Assembly: GCA_030685235.1 (NCBI GenBank)
Contig: MU839099.1
Coordinates: forward strand, 1-64,000
Source: Copromyces sp. CBS 386.78
Taxonomy: Eukaryota > Ascomycota > Sordariomycetes > Sordariales > Sordariaceae
Direction of reading: 5' to 3'
Length of the DNA: 64,000 nucleotides
The notes under the pieces were generated by a model. The model was not told where the DNA came from and did no database searches. It was given only the letters and a program-made list of their open reading frames with translations. The position numbers and the translations under genes are program-made. This document shows positions 33,241-47,600 of this stretch, in pieces; position 1 is the stretch's first letter; each line of letters begins with the position of its first letter.

Positions 33241-36200
33241 TATACAAATAGAATATTATATTTAATATCGCATTCGTTATAATATTATTCAATAATAACA
33301 ATAATCATCTATATTAAAAATTCACTATCGTAAGGATTGTAATTATTTTATTATATATCCTATTTTGCACGAAAATATACGTTGAAATATAATCGTAATT
33401 ATACCACAAACGTCGTTTTCTATATACTTACGACCGTAATCGCGCAAAATATTTGCGACCGTAATCCCGTAATTCGGTTCACGTACCCAAACTTACATAC
33501 CTAAATCCCCCGCGCAAATTGCCGGAACTCTAACTCTCCCGGCAATTCGCTATCCCGGTTTACCAGCAATTCCCCCTCGTAGTAATTCACTAACGCCGAT
33601 AAATCGATAAAACGTTATATATTAAACTATAAACACCTTTTACCCTTTCTATCTTTCAATTCAATTAATACTAATACTAATAATATTATCCCTTTTATTG
33701 CGCAACGCTAAAAATTATTTCGAATCTTTAAAATCTATTAATTTTAACCCTTTCAACGATTACACTATTATTTATTCGGGTTTTACCGAAGTACGCGCGT
33801 ATTACCTTACATTTATATATTAAGGAAAGCGTACAACCGCTACCCTAAGAATATTACTACCTTCTATTTTTTAATACTAATAAAGTAATTATAATAACCT
33901 TTACGAATTATTACTCCGACTAGTAGCCTAATAGCCCGCCCGTTATAACTTATTACTTAACCGGTAGACTAACGACCCTACTAAGAATTTTAGTAATAAC
34001 CGACTCCTTTTACCCTAACTTTTATTACTACTATTACTACCGCCTTTATCCTTTTCCCTTTAATATTAATACTACTATTTATAATAAATAAATAATTGTA
34101 ATTACTTAAATTTACCTAAAATTTTACTAATAACTAACTTATCAGGAAATTTTTAATACCTATTAGCTCCCTCCTAAAAAAGTATAAAAATCCCCCTCCC
34201 CTCCCTTTTCATATTTTTTAATCTTTCTCCCTTTTATTATATAACTTCTTTTTAAAATTAATTTATATTAATTTCGGAAATTTTTTAATAAATTAAAAAC
34301 CCGGAGGTAATTAAAATTAGCGTTTAAATTTTAAATAATTGTACTTTTAGGGTTAGTCTTCTTCCTATTATATATCGCTCCCCTCCCTTCAATTCCCTTT
34401 TTCCTTTCTATTTTCGCTTACTAATTTTATTACTAATAATAAAGAACGAAAAAATTAAAGTCTATTACTACTGAAGTACTAATAATATTGAAAGGGTATT
34501 AACCTAATAAATCTCCCGTTCCTCTACCCTTTATTTATCCTCTAATTCTTTTAATTTATTAATTTCTTTTCTTTTCTTTTATATAAGCGACGAGCGACGA
34601 AACTAACGATTGTACTAATATCATTACTAATTTTAATTAATATTATTACTATTTTTAATTAATATCGTTACTATTTCTTAATTAATATTTATACTTTACT
34701 AACCGACGTTTTCAATTTCATTAACGTAAACCTATAACGGTATATCGTATTAAATAACTATTGCGGCGAAAAAAAAAATATTCTTACTTATAATTAGGAA
34801 AGTAAGTATCGATTATATTAACTTAGAATAAGAATTTAATATATTCTTTTTTTAATTAATATCCTTTTAATATTAATACTTAATCGTATTAAATAGCTAA
34901 AATCCTACTTTTAAAAGTAATTAAACGAAAATATTAATATTAATATATTAGTATAAAATTTATTTAATTAAAATTAAAAGAACGACGTTATTATCCTATT
35001 TCTTTTTAATTTTTTAGCTTTTATTCTTTCTATTTATTAACTAAAATATTATAATTTAATCTTATATTTAACTATCTATCTAATTAAATAATCAATTAAA
35101 ATAGATTTAAATTAATAGCTTAAGCCGCCGCCGCTTAATAATTAATAGATAATACGAAAATATAGCACTTATAAAAAGATTAAACCTATTTAAATATTCG
35201 TTAGTAAACGAAATCCTAATAGTTATATTATAATATACGACGTCTATTGTAATAAAATAATAAATTAATATTACTTCTTTCTTTTATTTTTTTACTATTC
35301 TTCTCCCTTCTTATTAATTAGCTAATTACCTAACTAGTATTATCTATTTAATAATAAATCTTTTAAAATACGTAAATTCTATATAAAATCCTAATATCCT
35401 GCGTCGTTCTACTACCTACGAGTAAATAGTGCCCTCGAAAATTAAAATCTAAATTATAGGGGGTTGTAAATATAATTCAAGTAATACTAATTAACTAACT
35501 ATCTAACTAACAATTTTAAATAATTAATATCGTATTTAGATATAGACTCTCAAAAATAAACGTAACTCTATTCGATCCTTAGCTTCTAATACTATATTAA
35601 TAATTACTAGTAATAAAAGACTCTTTGCAAATACCCTATTTTTTTTACTAAAAGAAGGCCGCGTTAGACCGGGATGTACCCCCTAAGCACTAATCTCGTA
35701 AGAATTTTGTAATACTGCTCAACCCCCTTAAGCCCTAGTATTCTAACCTTAAATTCCAATATTTCGGGCTCCATTATTTCAAATTCCGGCCTTCCAAACT
35801 CTAATACTACTACGCTTAGCATTTTAAAGTCCGGCTTTCTTACGTCTTAATCCCCGCTAATAACGTTTCGATAGCGAAGAGGTTAATATTTCTACCTAAA
35901 AATTAAAGGTAGTATAAAATTAATAGTAAGAAGTAAAAATATTTAGGCTATATATAGTAACCCGAAATAAATTTAAAGTATAAAAGCAATAGTAATAAAT
36001 TTAATAACCGGTTTAATAACCAATTTAGTAACCGGCTTAATAACTAGTACATTAAGTCGGTTAAAGATAACGGTGATTATAATTTCTTAAACGGTAAAAG
36101 TAACGTTAATTCTAATATTCCTAAAATTAATAATTTAATTAATAATTTAAATAATAAATAAGAAAAGAAATTAAAAACGAATTTTAACAAAACCGTAATA

Positions 36201-38500
36201 CTATTTAGCGTATTTAGAAGGAAGTTAGACAACGCCCTATTAATAAATAGGCTATTTAATTACCGGCTATACAACCTATCCAAGAAGCGCTACTAAATTA
36301 ATAAACCTAGTAACCGCTTCAGATTTACTGCTTTAAAATATACAAGCCCAAATTCTAATAAATTAAGGATAAAATTATATAATTTATACTAAATACTCTA
36401 AAAATTTTAAAATGTAATAAATATTTATAAGTATAGAAACCTTACTTTTTCTTATTATAATATTCGATTATTAATAATATTAAAGGATAATAAAGAAACT
36501 ATTCAAGTACGCGCCGAATTTAAGGATATTTAACGTAATTATTATTAACGGAAACGTAGAAATGAAAAGGTTTCCCTAATACCTTCTCTAGCAACCCTTA
36601 TTATACGACAATACCCTAATTTACAAAAAATAATTACGAATCTATTCCAATTTTAGCCAATTCAACTATTTCGTTACGAAATATACGGCCTTCTTAAATA
36701 CCCTTAAAATTACTGTTTAAATAGTTTACCCTACTATATTATTTATATTCCTATCCCTAATACTAATATTTAGTATTAAAGTAAACTCTATATTCATTAC
36801 TCTTAAAAATAGCCTCGTAAAAAATATATCGACCCCTTTTATAGGGAAATAAATATATACCCTAACTATTAGCAAAATAATACCCCCAACTAAAATAATA
36901 ATTTTAATACTTCTAATATTATCGGCTAGGATCCTAATTTAAATAACGATAATAATATACTATATTTTATTTACCCAATATATTATTAACCTCGCCGGCT
37001 AATTAATTATAACCCTATTACTAATTTTTACATTATATATATCCACAATATTCCTAATTACAATATTCGTAATAAATTAAAAATTTATATTTATTATAAA
37101 TAAAAATATTAGAAGGGGAATTTCTTTAATAAGTATAACGTTAAATATAATTATTGTAAATTATATTAGGAATTAATTAACGAAGATAATTTTAATAAAT
37201 AAAAATAAAATTAATATACTTACAATTTCGGCGACGAATAAAATAATAATTTCTTCAGTATTCTAAATATTACTTAGTTTCCCCAAATAAAAAACCTATT
37301 CGATACCCCCTAAAATATTATAAATACTACTTTTAATATTAATAATTATATTAAAGAATATAGTACTTTTGAGACCTAATTAAAATAATTTCAACCCTAA
37401 ATATTAAAAAGAGGTCGACTACTAAGTAAAAAACCTTTATAAGAACGAACCCCGAATATTCGATTCCCCGGCTTAGGAAATATTAAATTTAATTACAATC
37501 CTATTTTCAATAGTAATATAACTACTAGAACCATCCCTAAATCTAATTATTAAAAGAATTTTACCTTTTACAAGAAACTTAATATAGTAGAAATATAATA
37601 TTACGAACGGTATAAAGAAAGGTAATTCGAAATAATAGTTAATCGTAAAAGTATATATAAATAATACCGCCGTATAGACGCTAACCTATAACCTAACGAC
37701 CTATTCCTTTATAATATTAAAAACGATTTAGACTTTAGTACTTTCAATAAAAATAATCCCGTCTCCTAACTACCAAAACTTAATCCTATTAAAGAAATAT
37801 TTATTTTAAAGGTTTACGTCTTTATTAATAAATATTCTTTCCCCTTTAATATAATTCCTTTATTAATATTACTACTAATAGATATTTATACTTATAGTAA
37901 CGTTCAACGTAAGTATAAAGGTTATTATATCAATTTTCTTCGCGACGTTTCCTATATTTATTGTTAACTACCTAAATTTCCTTAAAAAATCGATATCGTC
38001 TTAATTAAGCTATAAAACGTTCGAAATTAAGAATATATTATTAGCCGTATTTGAAGGGACTTTAAAGTCAATTGCCGTAATATTAAAATATAATTTCGAT
38101 TCTTTAAATAAAATTACCCTAAATACGCCAATATCGAAATTATCGAAGAACGTCTTAATTAACTACTAAAAAATAAAAATATTTTTAATAATATTACTAT
38201 TATAGTAATTAATAATATTAATATTAAAAAATTAAATAAAATAAATAAAGTATAGTTATAAAAGATTTTTAAAGAAGCTAATAAACTTGAAGTTAATACG
38301 GTACTAAATCTTATAGGAAGGTTAATAAACGATATTAATTAATTGAAAGCATAGCTTCGAGGAACCTAAATACCTAATCTTTATTTTACCCTAGTATAGG
38401 TTACAAATTTACTAAATAACCAACCGGCCGGTTAAATTCCCGAAGTATAATAACCTAATAATTAAATTCTAATTCCGGCCGGTTAAATTCCGGCTCTAGC
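33241..38500. other. Unresolved RIP-degraded sequence
   Basis: About 5 kb of AT-rich, stop-filled DNA. I cannot assign it confidently. GC-richer remnants occur at 33,450-33,600 and 35,650-35,860. The latter 1-2 kb probably belong to the upstream part of the Helitron that follows; a repeat of CCGGCCGGTTAAATTCC at about 38,421 and 38,474 lies just before its recognisable N-terminal domain. Confidence 0.4.
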
Positions 38501-38519
38501 TCTAGCTCCCGCTCTCCGT

Positions 38520-41500
38520 ATTTATATTAAATAGGGCCCCCTTCGAAATTAACCTATTAACAAATTCCGCCGTAATTAGCCTATTATATTTTAAACTTTC
38601 CTAATATTATTTCCTTATAGCCGGGCTAAATTTCTTAATCCTAAAATAAAGGCCGTAAAATTTAATAAATAAGTTCGCTATATAATAAAATAGAATAATA
38701 GCCAATTTACCCAATATAAAAAGTTTCGCTATATCGCCTTTAATTCTATTATATATAGTTAGGTCAATAGTAAAAGCGTATACTATATTAATTATCCTAG
38801 ATTCGATATTAAAACTTTCGTTAACCTAAATCGGTTTAAAAATTACTTCGAAGTACGTAATAAAAAATCTATTACTTTATTCAATTCTATTATTCGATTT
38901 ACTAAAATAATTCGGGGTACCCAATCGTTTTAAATCTAGAAATCTAAAAATTTATTATTATATATCAATTTCTTAAGTATATTAACTATATTTATAACCT
39001 TTAATATTATTAATTATTATTAAGATAATTTAATAAAATATATACCTAATTATAATCGTTAATTAATATTTAACGACGTTGACCGCTGTACAATTTTTAA
39101 AAAAAATATCCTTAATAACCTTTATATTACTACTTATTATTTCTAGAAGAGATTTAAGCTTTTTAAAGAATATATTTTAATCCCGAAATTCAAATTTAAC
39201 AATTTTTAATAGAGGTTAGAATTCTAAATTCAAAGAATTAAGTATATTTATAGTATTTATTAGGTAAATAATATTAATACCCTTAATCTTCGTAATCTAG
39301 CGGTTCGACGGGAATTTACTAAAATGTAGGGTTACTATATTACGGTATATAATCTAGCACTTCACTATATTGAATAGTTAGAAGAGGCCTACTTTAGCCC
39401 AGATAAAGACCTAGAAGGACCCCCTCCTAATACCCATCCCCGAAATTAGAATCCTAGAAATTAAAATACCGATACTTTAAATCCCAAAAATCTTTAGGCT
39501 GAAAATACTCTGTCTTAAGCCGACAATTCTTAAGCTTAAGCCTAAAATTCCTAAACTTAAGCTAATAATCTTTAGGCTTAAGACGAAAATTTCTAAGTTT
39601 AGGCCGAAAATAATACCCCGCCGGGAAATTAAGAAGCTCAAAAAATTCTAACTCCGGTTTACAACCTAGCTCCACCTTCCCTAATCCCTATTTCGATCCT
39701 ACGAAATCACATTGATTATATAAATATATTAAATTGGTTATATTGCGATATTAAACTTACTTTCCAAGAATTAATAAATATAATTAATTGTATATAGAGG
39801 TATACTTATAGTAATATATATTATTTTCGAGTTCGCTGTTAAATTCGAACCCTCCTGGGCGAACGTTAAATTCTAAACCCTGATCTTCTAGAATTAGAAT
39901 GAAAAGTCTATTATTTTCATTTCCCCCGTAAACTTTATAATAACTCTATTTTAATTACTTATATTAACCTTAAGTTCTAGCTCTTTAATACTAAGCGCAA
40001 TAATACTGTTCTTAATTAATATAATCTAAATATTATATTAGGCTAGATAGCTAATACGGATATATAGTTATATATAAGTATAAATACTATATTCAACTAC
40101 GTCGCTAAATATATTTCTAAAACTAAAAAGAAAATAAGGATTTATAAATAATTCGCTACCGATATTATTCCCGATATTAATTCAAAGTAACTAATTAAAT
40201 AGTTTATAGTAAAATTTATAAATAAAATTATTATTAAGCGTAATTAATTTATTCAGGAAGTTTATTATATCCTTATAGACCTTCCTTTATAAAAAAGCAT
40301 TCGAATTATTATATAGGTTAATTATTATTATTAAAACTATAAAAGTATTATTATTACTAATTTTAATACAAACCTATTTTAGGCCGAAAGGAAAAGATAA
40401 AATACCGCGGTAGAAGCAATAGATAAAGCCTTTAGCGATAATAATAATTTTACTACTAGTATTTATATTAATATAATTAACGAGGTACGATAGATTAAAT
40501 CCCTATATTAAAAGTATATAGGTCGTTAAAATATATATAACGATATATCCTACTTCGAATTCCTTATCCGATTCGAATTCGGTTTACGGTTAAAACCCTT
40601 TATAAATTGTATAAAATTAAAGGTACTTAATTACTTTCCTATCTATAAATTCGAAGAGAACTAATAGAAAGAAAACTTTTACTATATTAAATTTATACTC
40701 TATTACCCTTATTAAAAACTAAATAATCTTTTTACAATTAATAGTATTAAATACGATTTATATCGGGAAGCCTTCGTAGCCTATTAAGAGGGTTATTAAT
40801 ACTTAGATAATTATTATAGTAAACTTCCGTCTATAGAATTTAAAAATGACTTTAAGCCGCCTAATTAAGAATTAGAAGTAAATAAACCGGGTTGGGAAGA
40901 TATAGTTAAGTAAGATAATATCCTTTAATATACCCTATATAAATTAATATTTTATAAGAATATACTTTACTATATTAATAATAATAATAATATTAGCTTA
41001 GCTTTAGGATATCGCCCTATTAATATCGATTATAATTAGTATTAAAATTATACTACCCGGTACTAGGAATTCCTTACCCTAACTAAGAATTATTGGAAGT
41101 TACGAAAGAATACTTTTAACCTTCCAAATCTAGAACCTATTACGTAACGTATATATAATACTCTTAATAACGAATAATGTATAATATTTAACTTATTTAC
41201 CAACTATTACCGAATTATTTTCAACAATTAGAAATTAGAATAATTGCTTCTTTAAATTAATGGTAAAGGCGGTACTAGTAAATTTTACTTTATCCGACTA
41301 CTATTTTATAAATTTATTAAAATAGCTATAACTCAAGACCTACCTAAGTTTATAATTCGTACTATTCCTATTAGGGTAGCTGTTAATAATATTAATAATT
41401 ATATTCTATACTCCCTACTTAAATTATTATTCGGTATTAGTACTTTAAATAATCTTAACGGCAATAAATTATCTAATATTTAACGAAACCTTCGATAGTA

Positions 41501-42830
41501 TAAATATTTTATTATTAACGAAAAATCTATATTCGGGATAAGAACTATATACTTTATTAATAAACGTTTACGATAGGTCTTTCTTAAAAACTAGTATAGG
41601 ATATTTGGTAGTATTAATATTCTTCTACTTAGCGATTTCTTCTAACTTCTACCTATTAAATAGAAAGTATTATATTATTAGGAACCTCTATAGTTCGCCA
41701 ATAATCCTAATACCCTATTAGAAGTAATTAGAAACGATAAGGCGGATAGGCTTCCTAACAAAATAGAAGAATAAAAGTATAAACGAAAGGTTGGGAAATT
41801 AAATTTTATTTAACGTAGTAGCCGTACCTGCTACTTTACCTTCGATTAGAGTATTAAACTTAAATAAATCGTCCGTTAATAGAGTAATGACTAAACTAGA
41901 TTCCGTAATATATTCGAAGGTTTACGAAATAATACCCCTTCTATTACTAATTGGGAATTATTATTAACCCGTTACAAATAAGTAAATTAAAATTATATCC
42001 TATTATTAAATCTTTGCTAATATATATTAATAGGTATTATTAGTTCCTAAATAGCTAGAATTTGCCAAAGCATTACGAATTTTCCCGATTAATATTATAA
42101 TTAATATATATAATTCTATTTACTTGGAGGTATTAAATAGCCCGGCCTTTACGGTCTTAGCTATTAACGATCCTCCTAATATAAAAGCGGCTTTATATAC
42201 TAATATTAGTAATTTGTATAACCGGTTTAGCCTAGTTATTAGTAATAAAATTATATTTATAGAGAATCTTTAGATTAAAAGTAATTTAATTAATAGTTCG
42301 ATTAGTATAATTATTAATATTATATAAAATATAAATTATTAAAGATATAATATTTAATAAATTAATTATTAATACTTTCAAAGTATAATAGCTAATTCTT
42401 TTATAGCCTAAAAGCTAATAATCCCCCCTTCGTTATTCTAATACACTTTCCTAATTATCGAGGACCTCCCTACTTTAAAGACTATCTAGACGTTAATAAG
42501 TACGTTATTCCTATCTTCCAATCTATTCGAAAATTCTAACGAGGCGCTACTCACTATACCCGAATTTAATTTCCCCTTACAATTGCATATACCATCACAG
42601 TATATAAATTATAGGGACAAATATTCGATAAGGCTATATACGATATTTCGAAGAAGGACTTTGCGGCTAGACTATTATATATAACTATCTCTCGTATACG
42701 TACTTTACAAAATATAATATTTAAAGAAATATTCGAATTCAATTCCCTACGTATTAAAACTAATTAAATATATTATTATCGAACCTTCGATATTATTAGA
42801 CGATAAAATTAATAATTAGTTCCTAGATAG
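38520..42830 (+). pseudogene. Helitron Rep-helicase relic
   Basis: Eroded plus-strand coding sequence that follows a Helitron transposase in order. It begins with a Helitron-like N-terminal domain (FNSII-x-SQVNSKS and later FITFNIINYY, DNLIKYIPNYNR). The HUH Rep region has the His codons of the HxH site mutated to Tyr (RIKYIYSIYQVNN, about 39,230). Then comes NYVAKYISKTKKK with DLPL*KS (about 40,100-40,300). A PIF1-type helicase has Walker A INGKGGTSK (about 41,260) and Walker B-like YFIINEKSIFG, with DFF*LLP near 41,640. The C-terminal helicase motifs end near 42.8 kb. In-frame tandem NSQAQA-like repeats sit at 39,480-39,610. Helitrons move by rolling-circle replication; the ends were not located. 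Confidence 0.75.
39480..39610 (+). repeat. Tandem repeat inside the Helitron relic
   Basis: Degenerate units of TCTTTAGGCTTAAGAC / TTCCTAAACTTAAGC type, about 27 bp, repeated about five times in frame. They would encode Asn/Ser/Gln/Ala-rich repeats between the Rep subregions, with Gln codons now TAA/TAG. Confidence 0.5.
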
Positions 42831-42849
42831 CTATTATTACTATGCGGGT

Positions 42850-44640
42850 ATAGGTATTAATAGAGCCCCCCGGCTTTTAACCGTATACGTACTATCGGCC
42901 CCGGTTCCGGTAATGCCGGTAATAATTCTAATAACGATTAACCGGCCCCGGGAAGAGGGCGTAGTAAATCCCGTAGTAAACCTCGTAGAAGACCGCCCGG
43001 CAATAGAATTAATAATGCCCCGGGTAGAATAAGTAGTATAGTTAGAAGAGGTAGAAGAAGTAATATAGTTAAATTTAGTAGATTAAATATAAGTTTAAAA
43101 AGGCTTCGTAGAATACTTCGTAAAAGTATTATTAGTAGACCGCTATATTTAAGAAGAAGGTAATTTATAAATGCTTTAAAGGATATATTTAGGAAGTTTA
43201 GACTATAAGTAATTTCTTACTTTTAAATACTAAAAAAAAGGAAGGAAGTAATAATTGGAAGGAAGTAATAATTAGAAGGAGTATCCGGTAAATAAAAAGA
43301 GTATTTAATATATAATAATTTATATATAATTTTATAATTCAAATTTATATTCCCGTTCTCTCCTCGTTTATTATTTATTAACTATTAACTATTAATACTA
43401 TTGCCCTAATCGTTTATTAACTATTATCGCCATTACCCTAATTATTTATTAAAAAATTAATTATTAACTATTATTGCCGTCGCCGTTACTATACCTACTA
43501 TCCCTAAGATTAATAATTAATTTACTACCCAATTTTGCAATTCGAATATTATTTTTAAAAATAATATAATTAAGGAAGCCGTCCGCAAAATTTTCGAACC
43601 GGCCGTTAAGCGCCGTATAATTAGAAACGGGGAATAGGTTAACGCTACCTTTATTATTATCGCTAACAACCCTAATTCCCGCCGTAAAATTCTAAATAAT
43701 TATTATTAAATTATTACTAGCGTTACCGCTAGCGCTACCGTTACAGAATCGCCTTCCTTTCCGGACTTTTCTCTCCCTTTCCTAATCCGTTTTAAACGGT
43801 TATAAGGTAAGAAAATACCCCAAAAATAAAAAAATAAAAGGAATTCAATACGGTTTATTCTATGTATCCTAATCGAATCGCCTTATAAATACCCCGCCGT
43901 AGTAATAGGATACCTGTCTATAGCGACCGAAAGATAATACGTTTTATAATGTACCTATATTTTTTCCTTTAGTTAGGACCCCCCCCTACGCTAACTACTA
44001 ACCGCTAACCGGATAAGATTTTAGGTATTAAAGAAGTAAAGATATAATAGGGAGGTGGAAGGAGGGTAATATAGAGATAGGAATAGATAGAAATAGAGAA
44101 AAATAATTATAATAGTTATAAATAAGATTCGAATAAAAAGTCTTTACGATCTATAATACTAATAGAAATATATAAGCGTCCTTATATACTACTATACTGT
44201 AAGCGTCCCTATGGTACCCCCCGTCGGGGATTGGTAATAATTAAAATAGGAGTTTGAAGTTATAAAGACGGTTAGAGGCTATTAGAAGTATTTTGCGAAT
44301 TTTGGGATTATTTCTAATAATAAGGTAATGCGGGAGATGTGTTCTTAGATAATATTTGGTGATGTTTCAGTTGGTGTTGAGATTGGTGATATTTCGGTTG
44401 GTGTTGCGATTGGCGGATAAATATAGATCTTGCTTTATAGTATAAAAATGCGGATACCGTAGGCGTTTTACTATCTTCCTTGGGATCCGGCTCCGCCTAA
44501 GGAAAGATTATGTTAGTTAGTAGAGCTACGGCTAATAGTATTAAATTAATGTTATAAACGCCTAAACGGCTAATAATAATAATATTATAATACTATAATA
44601 TTAATAAGCCCCCGTCCCCGCGTACGTCCCTAATTTCGTC
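42850..44640. other. GC-rich repetitive patch and unresolved AT-rich DNA
   Basis: 42,850-43,080 is unusually GC-rich, with CGGCCCCGG, CCGGTAATGCCGG and CGTAGTAAAC(C/T)-type repeats that would code Gly/Arg/Asn-rich sequence, probably the Helitron protein tail. From 43,100 the sequence is AT-rich with no call. 44,330-44,420 contains three copies of a TTGGTGTTG(A/C)GATTGG-like unit. Confidence 0.4.
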
Positions 44641-44649
44641 AGTCCCATC

Positions 44650-47600
44650 TAAGGTAATAAAATTAATTATATTAACCAATAGGGAAATATATAACCTCTA
44701 AATTAAATTATAATTAGAGGTAACTATCTATAGGATAAAAAAAGGAAGGTAATATTACTATATAATTAAATGTAATTAAAATTTATAAATCTTTTGTAAA
44801 TAGCCGTTATAAATACCTTAATTTATTAAACTTCTCTATTTAATTATCTAACGGATCGTATAAAGTATATTATTTAAACTTAGTTGATAATAATTATACT
44901 ACTTTAAATTCTATTAATAAATATTTCGCTTATTATTACCAATTCCCTTTTTATAAATTTATAATATTTAAAATCTTATACTTCGCCGATAAAAACCCCG
45001 CTAAAAGTAATATTACCTATTTTACAAAACTTATAATAAAAATAGGCTATTATTACAAAATTATTGACCTACTCATCTATAACCTAGCTAAAAACAATCT
45101 AATTATTCTAGGCTACCTATAATTAATTTATTATTCGCCAAATATTTTATAACCTTATAATTCGCTCTAATTTACTATAGCCTATAAAAAACGTAGCTAC
45201 CTCCCAAAAGGAATCCCTAGCACTAAGCGAAAAACCCCTATAACCAACTTAATTACCTATTTTAATATAATGAATTTAATATTCAAAAAAGCTATTTACG
45301 AAGAAGTCCCAAACGAAGGCAAACCCAATATTAAATTACGAACGGACACCTTTCATTATATTTCTATTTCTATAATTATAAAACGAACGACCCGCTATCG
45401 GTTTAATTATTTTCGAAACCGGATTATTTATCGCTTAAAGACCTCTACGATTAATAAAATACTAATAGGCCCCGGTTAAACTATTATATTTAACGCCGTC
45501 CCCTTTAGTATAATCCCCTCTCTTCTATTATAAATAGTCCTAGTACCTTACCAGGTAATTAAAAAATTCTATACTATTATTATAAATTATCGAATTTAAA
45601 TCCGTCGCTTCTATATTCTAATAAATCTTATTAATTTTAATAATATTAAAGAACTATCCGCCGCCGCCTTTAACTAACTAATAAAGAAGTATAACCTTTA
45701 AATTATCCGTACTATAAAGGTTAATATAACCGAAAATATTAAACGTATAATAAAGGAAAATTAATTAATAGAAGAATATAATATTTTAGACCCGTCCGCC
45801 CTCAATAATAAATTTATACTAGAAATAATTAAAGAAATCCTTATAAATAATGGATAAAAATATAAAAAATTCTTTAACAATAACTTCTACTACTAAATTA
45901 ATAATTTAATAGGCAAAGGTAATATAATGACTTTAAGAGCTATTAAAGTCTCCAATTCCGTTAAAATTAATAATATAAATAACGATTTTCCCTAGTACGA
46001 AAAAACCATCGATTAATACTTCGCCGCTAACAGTATTGCCCTACGTAAATTACTTCGGAAAATATTACGAAATTTTATAAAAAAGCCAACAAACCCCCTA
46101 AAACTAATATACAAATTTAAATTAAATTACCCTAATAATACTAATATTATATAAATATTTTCTATTAAGAAAGAATTAAAACCTTTCCCCCTTACTATTC
46201 TTACAATTTTAAAATCGAATTCCGCCCGGGAATTATACCCCTAACCATTCGTAAACGCCCTTTTAATCTTAATAAACTTAGTGTAATTAAGAAATAAATG
46301 AATAATATACTATAAAAGAAGTTTATCCAACTATTACAATTAAAAATATCCGCTCTAATCTTTCTAATAAAAAAATTAGGAGGAAGAATCCGCATCTACG
46401 TAAATTACTACAATATTAATAATATCACTTTCAAATTATAATATCTATTACTACTAATTAAAAAAACCCTTAACGCTATTTATTATACTAAAATTTTTAT
46501 TAAACTTAATATTATCGCTACCTTTAATTACATCCGTATTAAAGAAGGGTATAAATAATTTACAATTTTTATAATACAATTTAATCTATTTAAATTATTA
46601 GTAATTCTATTTAGCTTATAAAACGCCCTTAAAGCTTTTTAAAATTATATTAATAATATCCTTTATAATATTCTTAATATTTATATAACTATTTATTTTA
46701 ATAACGTCCTAATTTATTCCGATAATATTAAAAACTACGAACGGCACATTAATAATATCCTTAACCGCTTAATTAGAATAAATTTTAGTATTAATATTAA
46801 TAAATACGAATTTTATATAATATAAACGAAATACTTAAGCTTTATTATTATACCGGGAAATATTGAAATAAATCCGGAAAAGGTTAAAGCTATTATTAAA
46901 TAGGTAATCCCCTAATTTAAGAAATCCCTATAATTTTTCTTAAATTTCGCAAACTTCTACCGACATTTTATTAAAAATTTCTTAATAATAGTAAGACTAT
47001 TATACAAACTTATAAAGAAGAATACTATATAATTATAGTCTATTATATATAATTCTACTTTTAAAACCTTAAAACGAATTTTTATTAGTAAACCCGTATT
47101 AAAGATCTATAACTAGTCTAAAAAAATAATAATTAAAATAAATACCTCCAATTAGGCCGTAGGCAATACTTTCTCTTAATATAGTAATAACGGTATTCTC
47201 TACCCAATCCCCTACTTCTCGTCTAAGTATACAGCTTAAAAGTATAATTATAATATATATAATAAAGAATTATTTACTATTATCAAAGTATTAAAAGAAT
47301 AGAGACTAGAATTCGAAGGAGCTTAACAACCTTTTAATATTTTAATAAATTATAAAAATCTCTAGACGTTTACAATTAATAAGTAATTTACCCAACGTTA
47401 TATAAAGTAGTCCTAATTCCTATTATAATTTAATTTCTTTATTAAATATATTTTAAGTTCGTAAAATCTTCGCCCTAATACCCTAAACCGCAAATTTAAT
47501 AATTACCCTACTAATACTAACGATAATCGCTTAATAGTTCGCTAACGGGTATTCTTAAATCCCGTATAATTCGAAAACGGTTATTTAAACAACCCTTCAA

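Noticed and set aside
45270..45479. 69-codon open frame in the RIP block
   Set aside because: It is a chance open stretch within a gypsy pol relic, not a gene.
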